From: Caprimulgus europaeus
Taxonomy: Eukaryota > Chordata > Aves > Caprimulgiformes > Caprimulgidae
Length of the DNA: 64,000 nt
Direction: 5' to 3'
Assembly: GCA_907165065.1 (NCBI GenBank)
Contig: OU015543.1
Span: 9,489,501 to 9,553,500, forward strand
Shown here: positions 26,101-51,090 of the stretch, one piece after another
Position numbering within the stretch: the first letter of the stretch is position 1
How the letters are laid out: each line of letters opens with the position of its first letter
Translations under genes and position numbers: made by a program
The notes under the pieces: generated by a model
Told to the model about the DNA's origin: nothing
Database searches by the model: none
What the model saw: the letters and a program-made list of their open reading frames with translations, nothing else

Positions 26101-27751
26101 GCGGAGCTGGCACGGCTACGACAAGAACTGGATGAAGCCAACAGCACAATAAAGCAGTGGGAAGAGTCTTGGAAACAAGCCAAACAGGTACTTGAGCAAC
26201 TCCTGGGGAGAGGGATTAGGGAGTGTAAAGGAGCAGGAAGGTGTCAGCCTTTAATGAGCAGCTTTCCAGACATTGAGGTGATGGGAAGAGCTGTAAGTTT
26301 TACAAACAGATTCTCCTAAGCATTCTTGTTTGTTCTACTGCCTTGGAAAGGGGGAGCTGAATCGCTGTGCCTGATGTGTTCAGCTGCTGGGTGCGCAAGG
26401 CCAGGTGTCAGGACAGATGCACTGAGGTGCTTGACAGTCTTTGAGACTTGGCAAGTGACTTAGATCCGAGATGATTTGCCTGTGTGCAAAGTTCATCCTC
26501 TTAATGGTGTGAGCCCAACCTGTAGCACCACAGCGCAGCCGGGTGGGATATCTGGAATGAGCAGCGCTTTGAAGGAAGGCTGTGTCAGGGTTTGGGAGCA
26601 GGGCAGACTGCACAGAACACGCTCCTGGTGAGGAGTGATCTGTGGAAATGGGTAGTTTTGTCTGGGATTCTCTGTTGGAGGGTGACTGAGTTTTCAGACT
26701 GCTCCTTTTACTTTCTTTGTTGGAACTCGTAGGCTTGTGATGCTTGGAAAAAGGAGGCAGAGGAAGCAAATGATCGCGCCAACACAGCTAACATGGAATG
26801 TGAACTGGCCCGGGAGCAGAGGGAAGCCTTGGAACTGCAAGTGAAGAAACTGCAGGAGGAGCTGGAGAGGATCCACACAGGCCAGGACCCTCAGTTTCTG
26901 CATTCCTTCTCTGACCTGGAGACCCTCTCACTCTCCTCCCTTTACACCCTTCAGAAGCAGCTGCGGGCAAACCTGGAGAAAGTCGATAAGGTGAGTGCCA
27001 GGGGTTTGCAGGGCAGGGCCATGCTCTCTCTGCTCCCGCAGGCTGCAGCTTTTTACAGCCAGAAATCAGCAGCCTATCAAAGCAAATCCATGTTGGTTGT
27101 AGCCAAAATGAGTTTTAGCCAGCTTACTGGAATCACAGAATCACAGAATATTAGGGATTGGAAGGGACCTCGAAAGATCATCCAGTCCAATCCCCCTGCC
27201 AGAGCAGGAACACCTAGATGAGATCACACAGGAAGGCGTCCAGGTGGGTCTTGAATGTCTCCAAAGAAGGAGACTCCACAACCTCCCTGGGCAGCCTGTT
27301 CCAGTGCTCTGTTACTCTCACAGTAAAATGTGAGAAAACGTGAGGTAGGAAAATGCCTACCTCTTCTTTGTGCCTCAAGTACAGAGTTTTAAGTCAATCA
27401 GAGCTGCCCTGTTGATCTTAAAGGTTCTGAAAGACACCATGGTGTGCTGCTTTGCTTTTGCTTCAGAAGATGAATGGGCAAACAGCTGCAAAGTCCTTCC
27501 CCTGCTGCCTCCTTGTCCTTCCCCAACCGTAGCACAGGATGGGAGCCCTTTTGCTTTGTGACTTGTGATGCTGACGTTTTGCCCTGTCCTCCCCTCTCTT
27601 GCAGGCGGTGTTTCAGATGCAGTCAGTGAAGTGTCAGGAGGAGAACCGGGTGGTGTTACCGTGCCAACACGCAGTGCTGTGCGAGACGTGCGCCGAGGAG
27701 GGCGAGTGCCCCATCTGCCATCCCAGCAGGCCCCACTCCCTCCAGTCGTGA
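4897..27751 (+). CDS. UNK: UNK (unkempt): CCCH zinc-finger RNA-binding protein, 5' partial, 15 constitutive exons
   Basis: UNK binds mRNAs at UAG and U-rich sites in the cytoplasm, represses translation and shapes early neuronal morphology (family knowledge). Coding segments: 4897-5106, 6750-6926, 7340-7470, 7599-7734, 9323-9440, 10426-10510, 12354-12496, 14737-14937, 19216-19284, 19965-20139, 21305-21406, 22896-23084, 26006-26187, 26733-26990, 27605-27751. They sum to 2,323 nt (one leading base plus 774 codons including TGA) and every junction is GT-AG with matching phase. Order: CCCH fingers 1-3 (exons 2-3), fingers 4-6 (exons 5-7), a Ser/Pro-rich linker (exons 8-13), a coiled coil (exons 14-15) and a C-terminal RING (exon 16). 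Exon 1, about 36 N-terminal residues in human, is upstream of the window. The 773 visible residues fit the roughly 810-residue human protein. The paralogue UNKL is the alternative, but the linker and the UNC13D/WBP2 neighbours favour UNK. Confidence 0.97.
6750..6926 (+). CDS. UNK: UNK exon 3 (end of CCCH finger 2, finger 3)
   Basis: Acceptor cctcag, donor ATCAG|GTTAGT. Encodes [16 protein letters not shown], then [15 protein letters not shown] and [17 protein letters not shown]. The end of finger 2 and the whole of finger 3 are visible. This is the finger cluster that reads the UAG core in the known structure of the family. Confidence 0.97.
7340..7470 (+). CDS. UNK: UNK exon 4 (linker between finger clusters)
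   Basis: Acceptor tgaag|G, donor CAAG|GTGAGT. Encodes [14 protein letters not shown], then [16 protein letters not shown], the linker between fingers 3 and 4. Phase matches exon 3 (AG|G = Arg) and exon 5 (G|AT = Asp). Confidence 0.96.
7599..7734 (+). CDS. UNK: UNK exon 5 (CCCH finger 4)
   Basis: Acceptor ttgcag, donor TACAG|GTACTG. Encodes [18 protein letters not shown] and [18 protein letters not shown], i.e. CCCH finger 4 followed by a basic segment. Confidence 0.97.
9323..9440 (+). CDS. UNK: UNK exon 6 (CCCH finger 5)
   Basis: Acceptor tccccag, donor CCAGAG|GTACCG. Encodes [16 protein letters not shown] and then [21 protein letters not shown] finger 5. Ends exactly on a codon boundary. 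Confidence 0.97.
10426..10510 (+). CDS. UNK: UNK exon 7 (CCCH finger 6)
   Basis: Acceptor tccttag, donor GAAC|GTACGT. Encodes [19 protein letters not shown] and FCAFAHVE, the last CCCH finger. The final C joins AG of exon 8 to give Gln. Confidence 0.97.
12354..12496 (+). CDS. UNK: UNK exon 8 (Ser/Pro-rich linker)
   Basis: Acceptor ttccacag, donor AGCAAT|GTATGT. Encodes [18 protein letters not shown], then [17 protein letters not shown] and HAPDLSN. Ends in phase 0, which permits the optional 48-bp exon that follows. Confidence 0.95.
13791..13838 (+). CDS. UNK: UNK candidate cassette microexon, 48 bp, in frame
   Basis: Between exons 8 and 9, a 48-nt segment is bounded by a strong acceptor (tgtactgtag) and a strong donor (ACA|GTGAGT). 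It is open in the only useful frame, encoding [16 protein letters not shown], and is phase 0 on both sides, so the protein reads through whether it is included or skipped. Its Ser/Thr/Pro content suits the linker. The canonical human UNK I recall lacks this segment. Inclusion in mRNA is inferred from the splice sites and frame only. Confidence 0.65.
14737..14937 (+). CDS. UNK: UNK exon 9 (linker)
   Basis: Acceptor ttctattag, donor TGCCAG|GTTAGT; 67 codons. Encodes [20 protein letters not shown] and [20 protein letters not shown]. The second half matches human UNK closely; the middle part has diverged. Confidence 0.95.
18634..18690. repeat. A-rich low-complexity tract
   Basis: AAAAC/AAAAAC-type tract in UNK intron 9. 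It could be the tail of an old retroposed element, but no adjoining element is recognisable. Confidence 0.8.
19216..19284 (+). CDS. UNK: UNK exon 10 (linker)
   Basis: Acceptor tactgcag, donor AAACAG|GTACAG; 23 codons encoding [20 protein letters not shown] and PKQ. The first codon CAA gives one more Gln at the junction than the human protein I recall. Confidence 0.94.
19965..20139 (+). CDS. UNK: UNK exon 11 (Ser/Thr-rich linker)
   Basis: Acceptor gtttcag, donor ATAG|GTAACT. Encodes [19 protein letters not shown], a Ser-rich stretch, then [20 protein letters not shown], nearly identical to human UNK. Confidence 0.96.
21305..21406 (+). CDS. UNK: UNK exon 12 (acidic DDLDL segment)
   Basis: Acceptor tggcag, donor ATAG|GTACAT. 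Encodes [20 protein letters not shown], a short conserved acidic-hydrophobic segment, then [12 protein letters not shown]. Confidence 0.96.
22896..23084 (+). CDS. UNK: UNK exon 13 (Ser/His-rich linker)
   Basis: Acceptor gtccag, donor TTAG|GTAAAT. Encodes [20 protein letters not shown] and [20 protein letters not shown]. Low-complexity and probably disordered, but highly conserved. Confidence 0.96.
26006..26187 (+). CDS. UNK: UNK exon 14 (start of coiled coil)
   Basis: Acceptor gaaacag, donor AAACAG|GTACTT. Encodes [19 protein letters not shown], then the heptad-like [20 protein letters not shown]. The coiled coil continues in exon 15. Confidence 0.96.
26733..26990 (+). CDS. UNK: UNK exon 15 (coiled coil)
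   Basis: Acceptor actcgtag, donor GATAAG|GTGAGT; 86 codons. Encodes [19 protein letters not shown], then [20 protein letters not shown] and a second helix [19 protein letters not shown] charged coiled coil precedes the RING. Confidence 0.96.
27131..27330 (-). mobile_element. CR1 LINE 3' fragment in UNK intron 15
   Basis: Plus strand starts with aatcacagaatcacagaata (the inverted CR1 terminal 8-bp repeat ATTCTGTG) and continues through ggattggaagggacc and atccagtccaatccccctgcc. This is the 3' end of an avian/reptilian CR1 element inserted on the minus strand and truncated at its 5' end. Confidence 0.93.
27605..27751 (+). CDS. UNK: UNK exon 16 (C-terminal RING, stop TGA)
   Basis: Acceptor cttgcag; stop TGA at 27749-27751. 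Encodes [20 protein letters not shown], then [18 protein letters not shown] and a tail ending SLQS. Possible zinc ligands are C10, C20, H22, C26, C29, C35 and C38 of the exon. The usual first Cys-x2-Cys pair has only one Cys here, unlike the human KCLKCQE segment I recall (see findings). Confidence 0.95.
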   Translation, partial: AVFQMQSVKCQEENRVVLPCQHAVLCETCAEEGECPICHPSRPHSLQS

Positions 27752-27804
27752 CCTTCCAGGGACACTTTGTTCTAATCATATCCTATAGAACTTTTAAACT
27801 TTAT

Positions 27805-27870
27805 ACATGCGTACATATATATGTATGTGTACATATATACATGTATGTGTATATATATATATGTATAGGT
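27805..27870 (+). repeat. TA/TG-rich microsatellite in UNK 3' UTR with Pumilio-type sites
   Basis: Alternating purine-pyrimidine (ta/tg) tract about 55 nt after the stop codon. It contains TGTACATA at 27828-27835 and TGTATATA at 27848-27855, both matching the Pumilio element UGUANAUA. They may simply be by-products of the repeat. Confidence 0.7.
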
Positions 27871-30800
27871 GTGTGTGTAGGTGCATGTTTGTGTGTGTGT
27901 AGATATGCACACACATGCACATACACACATCAAACAAAAATTAGTTGCAGAGCACTTTTTAATATTTTACATCCCGTATCTAAACTGCCCCTCCCCCGTG
28001 CCCCACTAATTCTAACTCTTGAGGAACTTTGAGAGCTGTTTTTAATACAGATCAAAGGGCCATTTGCAAAGAGTCTACGTTTCTCCTCTTTTCTATTTAG
28101 GTGATAACAAATTTTATGACTATTTCCAGAAGGATTTAGAGTGGGCAAAAGGGGCTTCCGTGTGCTTTCCAGAGGAAGAGTTGAGATCACGGGGAGGATC
28201 GAGGTGGATTGAAATGACTTGTTCATGTCTTCGGTCTCCCTGCTCTTTCACTGACCCAGCTTGGTTAAAGCCGTCCTCCCTGATGGAAGCTCTGGGTGCC
28301 TGCCTGGTGGGCCTCATCTTGCCCACCTCTGAATGTTCAGGAACTTTGTCTGTCATTTAATCAGCAAAGTTCACTTTTTAAAATTTTTTTTACACTCTTT
28401 GTATATTTGTATGAACAGAAGAGGGAAAAAAAAAAAAATAATGTATTGGACCTAGAGCAAGCCAAGCCCCAAAATTCAGTGACTAGTGTTCTTTGTGGAT
28501 GCATCTAACATGCTCCAGGTCTGAGCAGCCTTAGAAGTATTGCTCTTGTGTTACCTAAAAGCCCTTTATGACAGAAATATGGATGCAGAGGTCAGTTCTC
28601 TTCAGGCACCCTTTTGTCTCGTGCCTGTCTGGAGACTTTCTACTGTTTCAGACCAGATGAATTTTGTTTTAGCCACAGGGACCTGATTCACAGTCACTGC
28701 TGAAATGCATTAAACCATTCCAGGTAGTCTGAGGACACTTGTTGAACGAAATTGATGTTTCTTATGTCACCACCTCAAGGATGGGTTGTGGACTACTCAG
28801 TCCCAGAAGCCCTCATGCTAGAGATCATGTGTGCCTGTGGTGACAGAGACAGTCTAGCATGACAAAGAAATGCCACCAGCTTAGACATGTCCAGTAGCTG
28901 AGCTTTGCTGTGACTTTCTTTACCGGTGTGTCCATTGGATTTTTACATCAGGTGGATTGCAGTAACCTGCTGGGATCTCAACCAAAAGGCCACTCAGTTG
29001 ACTAAACATTTTTATTTTGCACAGGAATTCTGCCTGTGACACCCCTCCCTGACCTGGAAAAACACTGGAACCTCCAGCAGCCCACTGTTGTAGGAAAACT
29101 GAATTTTTACCGGAGCCTCTCAGAAAGCTTCATATTTAATGCAAAGACATAATTAGGTTTGCTTCCATAATTCCACCTTTCCTTTACATGGAAAGGATTA
29201 ATATGCATTCCCAGATGATCTCTTAAGTGCAGCTCTGTGTAGTTCTTTTATATGTTTTTCCCATTAACTTGTTTTTTGGGTTTTTTGGTAAAAATGCTTT
29301 TTTTTCCATGTGTATTTTATTGTAACTAGCATCAGTTTTTTAATTTTTTTTTTTTTTTTAAATGGAGAGACACTGTTGAGTGATTATTGTGGCTATGTTG
29401 TTTGGTTATAGCCTTTGAATGTCTGTGCCATGGGGCAGCACATCTGCCTTGGTCTGATCTTAAGGAAAGACCTATTAAAATACATGAACATTTCTTTTTT
29501 TTTAGGAAAAAAATAAAAAATAAATAAAAAAAATAAAGTGGAGGGAGGAGGAAGAAAAAGCCCAATTAAGATAAAAAATTTTACTAAAAAGTTTTTGTAA
29601 CTAACTTAAATCATAGGAAATAAAATCTTGAATTAAGTCTTTAATATTTATAGGAACCAGAGCTGATCAGTACCTGTTTTGGCTATTGGTTTGTAACACT
29701 TTTTGTTAGCGTGGTGGTTTGTCTGCTCTCCTGCCTCCCTGTGGGACTGCTGAGGGTGACTCTGCCTTTGGCCAACCCTCTTGTATCCAGAACTATCCAG
29801 CACCCGGCTGTGTGACTGCATCTGGTTCCCACAGGGGCTCTTTGTCCCTTCTCCTCAGGTGGAACTTGTCCCCTGATGGCATCTCTGACTGCCTCAGTGG
29901 GACTTCCACTCGTGTTGTGATGCAGGACTGTCGGGACGAGGGGGAAGAGAGGTTTGTCCCCAGTTTCTGGGGGGAGACACTGCTTAGGCAAGGAGGTACA
30001 AGGAAAATTCCAGGCATGTTTTTCCCTTTTGATTAAAACAGTTTCTCTATTTTAAAACTTATACTGAAGGACCAAAGAATTCAAAACTTCCCCAGTTTCT
30101 GGCCCTTAAAATTTAACTTTCCATTGCCACACTGCACTCATGGCAGAACAGCCTGAAGGATTTAGCACTAGCCCTGGGATGTCACATCCCCTTCCCTTTC
30201 CCCCAACCCAACATATCTCAGCACTCTCTTTGCACAAGCACATAGACTGTTTCTCTCTTTCCTCTGGTTCTTAAAAGAAACACTTCCTAAATTTAGGTTT
30301 CTATTAATTTGTTTGCTGCTTAAAATAAAAAAAGTAAATCTGAAATGTGAATTACTTTAAGAATCAGATGGAAAAGAGAACTTCATCTTTGAGTATTTTG
30401 TGAATATTTTGGGGGGGGCCACTTATGTGACAATTTCATAACTGAGTGAAGTGAGAACAGGGGGAAAGGGCAGCATTTCTGACCCACTGCAGCAGTTGTT
30501 ACTGCCTGCCCCAGGCAGGAAGGCTGAACTGTAATCACAGCACTGCCTCTGAGGCTTAAGAGTATGTGCTCAGCTTCTGTATTGTGTTTTTGGGGGGAAA
30601 AAAAGAAAAAAGTCTTGTTGAAATAAACCTGGTGCTAATGTGTACAGCCCCTGTGATGTACTGTCACACATCCTCCTGAAGCAGGAACTCCTTTACAGGA
30701 CACGTAGTCACACATCAGAACTAAGGGGGCTTTTTTTTTTGGCCAAGTCATGCTTCAAAATGCAGTTTTGGGCCATGAGGCTTCTTGGTGAGCAGCCCAG

Positions 30801-30989
30801 CAGTGAATATGTGAGTCCTGCCTCTTCACACAGACTCTTTATTGGATAATGATGTTTTCTTCCCAAAGTTTTTGGGAACTTTGGAAGTATTGACCTTGAT
30901 GACTAATTGTGCAGGTCAGACACTTCTGAGCTAAAGAGCTGGGGGAAGGGAGTCTTAATTATGTTGTGAAACCGCAGTATCTTAAAGGT

Positions 30990-31005
30990 CAATAAACTTT
31001 TATTG
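30990..31005. promoter_or_regulatory. Two-strand poly(A) signal palindrome
   Basis: aataaacttttatt reads AATAAA on both strands. It lies between convergent UNK and UNC13D, so it could serve UNK read-through or act as a two-way stop. No 3'-end data are available here. Confidence 0.4.
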
Positions 31006-31684
31006 TAAACGTTATTATGGAAAAACAATATAGAAGCAGAGGGTTTAAGATGACACAATCCTGGGTGGACAGATGTCAGAAAACAAGGCTCAAGGCTAGA
31101 GCTGTAGATGCTGAAGGATTTTGGCGTGGCTTTGGGCTAACAGGACCACTTTCAGATCAGCTCTGACCTGAGATGATGTAGCCACATGCCAGCTGTGGTG
31201 CAGGGGGGAGCACAAAGTCTCAGAGTTGGAGCACAACATTTTCCTTAAGCAGATTTTTCCCCCCTAAGGGGCTCACTGCAGCTGATCCCCTGCCCAAGGG
31301 GTTTATATTTTCCATACATCTCAGAAGCTGAACCTGAGCCACTCACAAGGGTTGTGCAGCTGAGACAAGAGAAGTCCTCACCCTGTGAGGAGCCTGTAAC
31401 CCCGAATGGACTCAGTAATTCATTGCTGTTCCACCAGCCTCTGAACCTCCTCTCTTTCTCCTTTTCCCCCATCTGAGAAGGAAGAATATTACCAGTGTTT
31501 TCCTCCAGAATTATAATAATCCTTGGAGTGATGGCCAACAGCAAAATAGATGTTACTGATGTAAAAGCTAGTATTTTAAAGGTGAAGTATTCCTGCAAAC
31601 TAGTGACTACATCGGAGAGGTGTCTGGGGCTTCCCCACTCCGTAGCTTCCAATGTTAAAACAAAATAAATACAGTATACGTTTA

Positions 31685-31706
31685 AAATAATAATAATAAT
31701 AATAAT
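31685..31706. repeat. (AAT)n microsatellite
   Basis: Seven or so consecutive AAT units in the UNK 3' UTR or the region just beyond it. Confidence 0.85.
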
Positions 31707-32040
31707 ACACACTGCAGTATTTCTGGTGGCAATTCTTGACCAGTCTCTTCCTCGCTTTCCCTGGGAGGAAGGGCACTGGGCAGAAGTGTCCCTAGTCCGT
31801 GTAGAAGTTGGCAGAATGGTGATCGGTGGTGTGTAAAACGTGTTGTTGATTCCATGTATAGAACTGTGATTTCAGCTGTCGTTCTCTCGTACTCTGTAAA
31901 TATGTGTTTTGGTTGTTGGAAACCTGGTTTAGACTCTTTTTCTTGGCAGAGTGAATTTGCATGTGGGGCTGGAAAGAACTCAAATCTGTGTCACAGTTTC
32001 CAAGGGCAGGATGGATTTCTTTTTTTTTTTTTTAGAGGAC

Positions 32041-32055
32041 AATAAATTTTTATTT
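32041..32055. promoter_or_regulatory. Distal UNK poly(A) signal, AATAAA on both strands
   Basis: aataaatttttatt gives AATAAA on each strand. On the + strand it follows the complex block 31780-32040 and precedes a U-rich segment and A-runs, as expected of a 3' UTR end. Confidence 0.5.
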
Positions 32056-33762
32056 TTTTGCTAAGAAAAAAAAAAAAAAGAAAAAGAAAATACATAATAA
32101 AGCAGTGTGTGCATGTGTGTGTGCCTGCGTGCCCAGGGTGTGTGTGCAGCCCTGTGCCCTGCTCTGGGGCTTGGGGAGGTGTGAAACCTTTGAGGTGGAG
32201 CCCTCAAAACAGCAGATCTATGGCCAGTTTTGCCTTTTCCCTTTCACACAAACAAAAAATTTCTTCCTGAGCTCCCTTCTGGATCAAGCCCCTTTTTTTT
32301 GGGGGGGGGGGGGGTTGCCCTTCGCCTTTATGAGCGAGGGGCAGTGGAAGAGGGGGCGCGTTGATGCGATGCGGTTAGGTGAGGCAGAAACTCCTTTGTA
32401 AATGGCAAAACCACAGAGCACAGAGGTTTTATCACCCAGATTCTTGGTCTGAACAAGAATTAATCTCTCATTGTCTCCCACAAGAGCCAGGCTGGGTGGA
32501 CATGAGCTCTGCCTGCCCCTGTGTGCCTGTGCAGCTGTGGGGGATAGGAACATTTCCATCATTACATACATAGTTTTATGCATTGGCACCCAAAAGAATG
32601 TAACTTCCATATGGATCCAAGAATTACTTTTTATTTTTGGTCTAATTAATGTTTCTAAGATGCATCAACCACTTTTCTTAAGTCTAAAAACAATGATAAT
32701 CCACATCTAATTTCTGTTACATGTTACTGGTAATGCAATATAGCCCTGGATGTGGAGCGCCTGCCCCTTCGCCCCTGCGCTGCAGCACTCTGCCCGTGTC
32801 AGGGTTCTTCACCAGGATGATGGGAACAGGAATTTCTTCCTCCCCAGTCTTGCACTTGCTAGGAGCTGGTTTTATATGCTTCAAGCTGTATTTTTTTTTA
32901 ATGTTTAGGTTATTTTCCACCCGGTCCCTGGGGTTGGTTAACACTCTGATCGTTTTAAGGTTTATTTGTCCTTTTTAAAGGGTATAATTTCATTTGGGGT
33001 GGGAAAAGGGTCAGCAAAACTGCCTGGAGCTGAGCAAAGATTAAGCTAAAACACCTTGGATAATATAGTGGAAAAAAAACCAAACCCAAACCCTCTAAAC
33101 AGAGGGCAGACCATGCCACCTGCTCACTGGGACACACTGGCTGGGTGGTGGGTGCTCAGCCCACAGCAACTTAGACCACAACAATTTTTAAACATACAGT
33201 TAAAAATAAGCTAAAAACCGCATTCAAACCTGCAGCCCCATATAGCTGAGCCCTGCAATAAAGGGTGAGGATGGGGGCTCGGAGGTGCCCACACCAAATT
33301 AGCTGTGGAATGAAGTGTGGGGTTTCCTCTCACTCTCCAGGAGCAGCAACCGAACTGAAACATCACCTTGGGTCAGCATCTCTGCAAGCAGAGACCCTTC
33401 TCCCAAATCTTATTTCTCTGGAGAGTTATGAGTGATTTAGGTCAACAAATGGCTTCCTGGGCACTTTAATCCCTCCTGCTGTGGGTTCAATTGAGCCTGC
33501 TCATGTCACACAGATACCAAAGGAGCTTTTTTTTTTGCTTTGTTTTTGTTTCCCCCCCCCCCCTTTTTTTTCCCTCCCACCCTCACATCGAGGGCTTGAC
33601 CTGAACTGACCCAGTAGTTGCTCTGAGCACTGAGAATGCAGCTGGTGCTCAGACCCCCGGGAGGGTGATGCTTTTAATTCCCAAGATGTGGCTCCCCAGG
33701 ACCAGCTGCAGCTCAAGCACATCCACCCCCTTTGCAGGGTGGAGGCAGAGGGACCTCCATAT

Positions 33763-33799
33763 TATTATTAGGAATTAATAATTATAATTCCTAATAATA
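33763..33799. repeat. Perfect inverted repeat, 15-bp arms with 7-bp loop
   Basis: tattattaggaatta and its exact reverse complement flank ataatta. It would form a stem-loop on either strand. No transposon is recognisable around it. Confidence 0.85.
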
Positions 33800-34153
33800 G
33801 CAGCTAAAACAAGCTAAAAAAAAAAAAACCCAGCAAATAGTTATGAACCTCCCTGCCCTGCTTGGCATTTTTGCTGTTACACTGGGGTCACCCCACACGT
33901 GCTGCACCCTGCAGAGCTGCCCATGGCTTGTAGCCAGAGGGACACAGGGCCCTGGCACAGGCTGGGGACATCACTGGGGACCTGCCCGCTGTGTCTGAGC
34001 TCTCAGCAGCCCAAAGTGCCACAGGGTTTGGCTGAGATGCTCTTTTATCTGCTGCCCAGGCTCCAGCAAGACACCAAGCTCCTTCAGCTCCAGCAGATGC
34101 CCTGAGGGCAATACGAGGGGTGGTAAAACACACACAGGAGCTATGCACATTTT

Positions 34154-34268
34154 TTAAAAAAAGAAAACTAAAACTAAAACAACAAAAAAACCCAAAAACA
34201 AACAAACAAACAAACAAACAAAAAATAACCAGAAAAAAAAAAAACAAACCTCAAAAAAAACCTCACAA
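34154..34268. repeat. A-rich tract with (AAAC)n
   Basis: A-rich low-complexity stretch with about six perfect AAAC units at 34200-34222. Open frames of poly-Phe or poly-Lys type across it are artefacts. Confidence 0.9.
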
Positions 34269-34730
34269 AGCTGCACAGGGAGGTGCCAGGACCAGATCCA
34301 GCAGAGCCAGGCTGGGCAGAGATGGCTCCTGCTCCCGTCCCCTCTCACCCAGCACCTCAGACACATAATTCTTCCTGGGGCTCTTCTTTTCATCACCAAA
34401 CCACCATGCACTGTCCCTCCTAAAAGCCTTTTGCCACACCTGAGCCAGACCTGGGCCTTACATGTGCTCTCAGGCCAAAACCCAGCTCCCCTGGCTCCAT
34501 CAGCAGGTTGAGGGACACTGGCCGGGGCAGCTTTCCCAGCTGGTTGATTTGTACCTCGGTGTAGGGGATATTTTGCCACAGCCTTTAACTCAAAACAGTG
34601 CTACCTCACCCCCTGCAGAAGAAGGACATCCTGGCTGATTCAGCATGGCCAAGCCCTCACCAAAAACCTTTGGCCATTGTCCCACAGAACCTTCCTGCAC
34701 AGACTCAGCCCACGCTTCAGCTTTGGTGCT

Positions 34731-34736
34731 TTTAAT
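34731..34736 (-). promoter_or_regulatory. UNC13D: Candidate UNC13D poly(A) signal ATTAAA
   Basis: tttaat on the + strand is ATTAAA on the minus strand, about 455 nt after the UNC13D stop. It is the nearest acceptable hexamer. The sequence between has no other signal I could find, but the choice is weak. Confidence 0.4.
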
Positions 34737-35189
34737 TTAAAATAAGAGGCTTCATCCACCAAAAAAAAAACAAAAAACCAACAACCCCAAAATAGAGGCA
34801 GGTTTGGCCACAGATTGTCCCCACCCCGAGTAGATGAAGGTGCCCTGACGCAGTGTTGCAGAGGGTTGGAGACACAGCCAGGTGATGCAGCACCGGCAGT
34901 GACAAGCTCATGGGGACAGGCAGGGACAGCCACACACTTTCACATCCCCCATGTAGTGTTGCATGTCCAAACAGGCGGAGAAATCCCCACAAATGCCGTG
35001 TGCCCACCCTCCCCAGCCTCCTGGGAGCTTTGCAACCTGAAGGTGGGGGTGAGATGGGTGCTGGGAGGTGGGGGGGGGCACAGGGGTCCCCTTGGTCCCT
35101 GCAGACAACTCCAGCTCCAGCACCAGCAAAACTGCCGGGGTCCCACTGTCCAGACCCCCTTGTTTCAGGACCCTTTTCCTCCACCTCCA

Positions 35190-50993
<15,804 letters not shown>

Positions 50994-51066
50994 CCCAGGG
51001 AGAGGCTCAGCGCGGTGCAAGGGAGCGGCTGCAGCTCTGCTGCCTCTCCCCCTCTCTCTCAGGCTC

Positions 51067-51090
51067 GGAGGAAACCACAGACCTTATCTC
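51067..51090 (-). promoter_or_regulatory. UNC13D: ETS/RUNX/GATA motif cluster upstream of UNC13D exon 1
   Basis: Within 24 bp, 74-97 bp upstream of the ATG, the + strand reads ggaggaaa (ETS core GGAA, 51067-51074), aaccacag (RUNX, 51073-51080) and cttatctc (GATA, 51083-51090). This combination is typical of blood-cell promoters and fits the expression of UNC13D, but motif matches alone are weak evidence. Confidence 0.45.

Larger units (their letters stand above)
14938..26732 (+). other. UNK: UNK introns 9-14, no other gene seen
   Basis: Intron 9 (14938-19215) is the largest complete one. It contains an A-rich tract at 18634-18690 and pyrimidine-rich sequence around 15210-15800. T-runs lie at 20637-20700 and 21661-21702. 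The two longest open frames, 24156-24656 and 25556-26149 on the minus strand, are an AT-rich chance frame and a frame partly antisense to exon 14. Confidence 0.6.
27752..32065 (+). other. UNK: UNK 3' UTR with alternative poly(A) signals
   Basis: No coding exon follows the UNK stop. AATAAA occurs at 29512, 29523, 29532, 29619, 30622, 30991, 31664 and 32041 on the + strand. The block 31780-32046 is complex non-repetitive sequence that ends in AATAAA and then a U-rich stretch, which resembles a distal 3' UTR end. I favour 32041 as the distal signal, with shorter forms possible. The exact end cannot be fixed from sequence alone. Confidence 0.6.
32066..34730. other. Intergenic region between convergent UNK and UNC13D
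   Basis: No gene recognised. Holds A-runs, a G13 run near 32297, a C/T homopolymer patch near 33550, and a perfect 15-bp inverted repeat at 33763-33799. This is roughly where base composition changes from A+T-rich to G+C-rich. Confidence 0.55.

Noticed and set aside
25556-26149. 197-codon minus-strand open frame
   Set aside because: Partly antisense to UNK exon 14 and otherwise intronic; no family resemblance.
32065-32100. A-run after AATAAA taken as the poly(A) tail of a processed retrocopy
   Set aside because: No coding remnant or target-site duplication is seen upstream; a native UNK 3' end explains it better.
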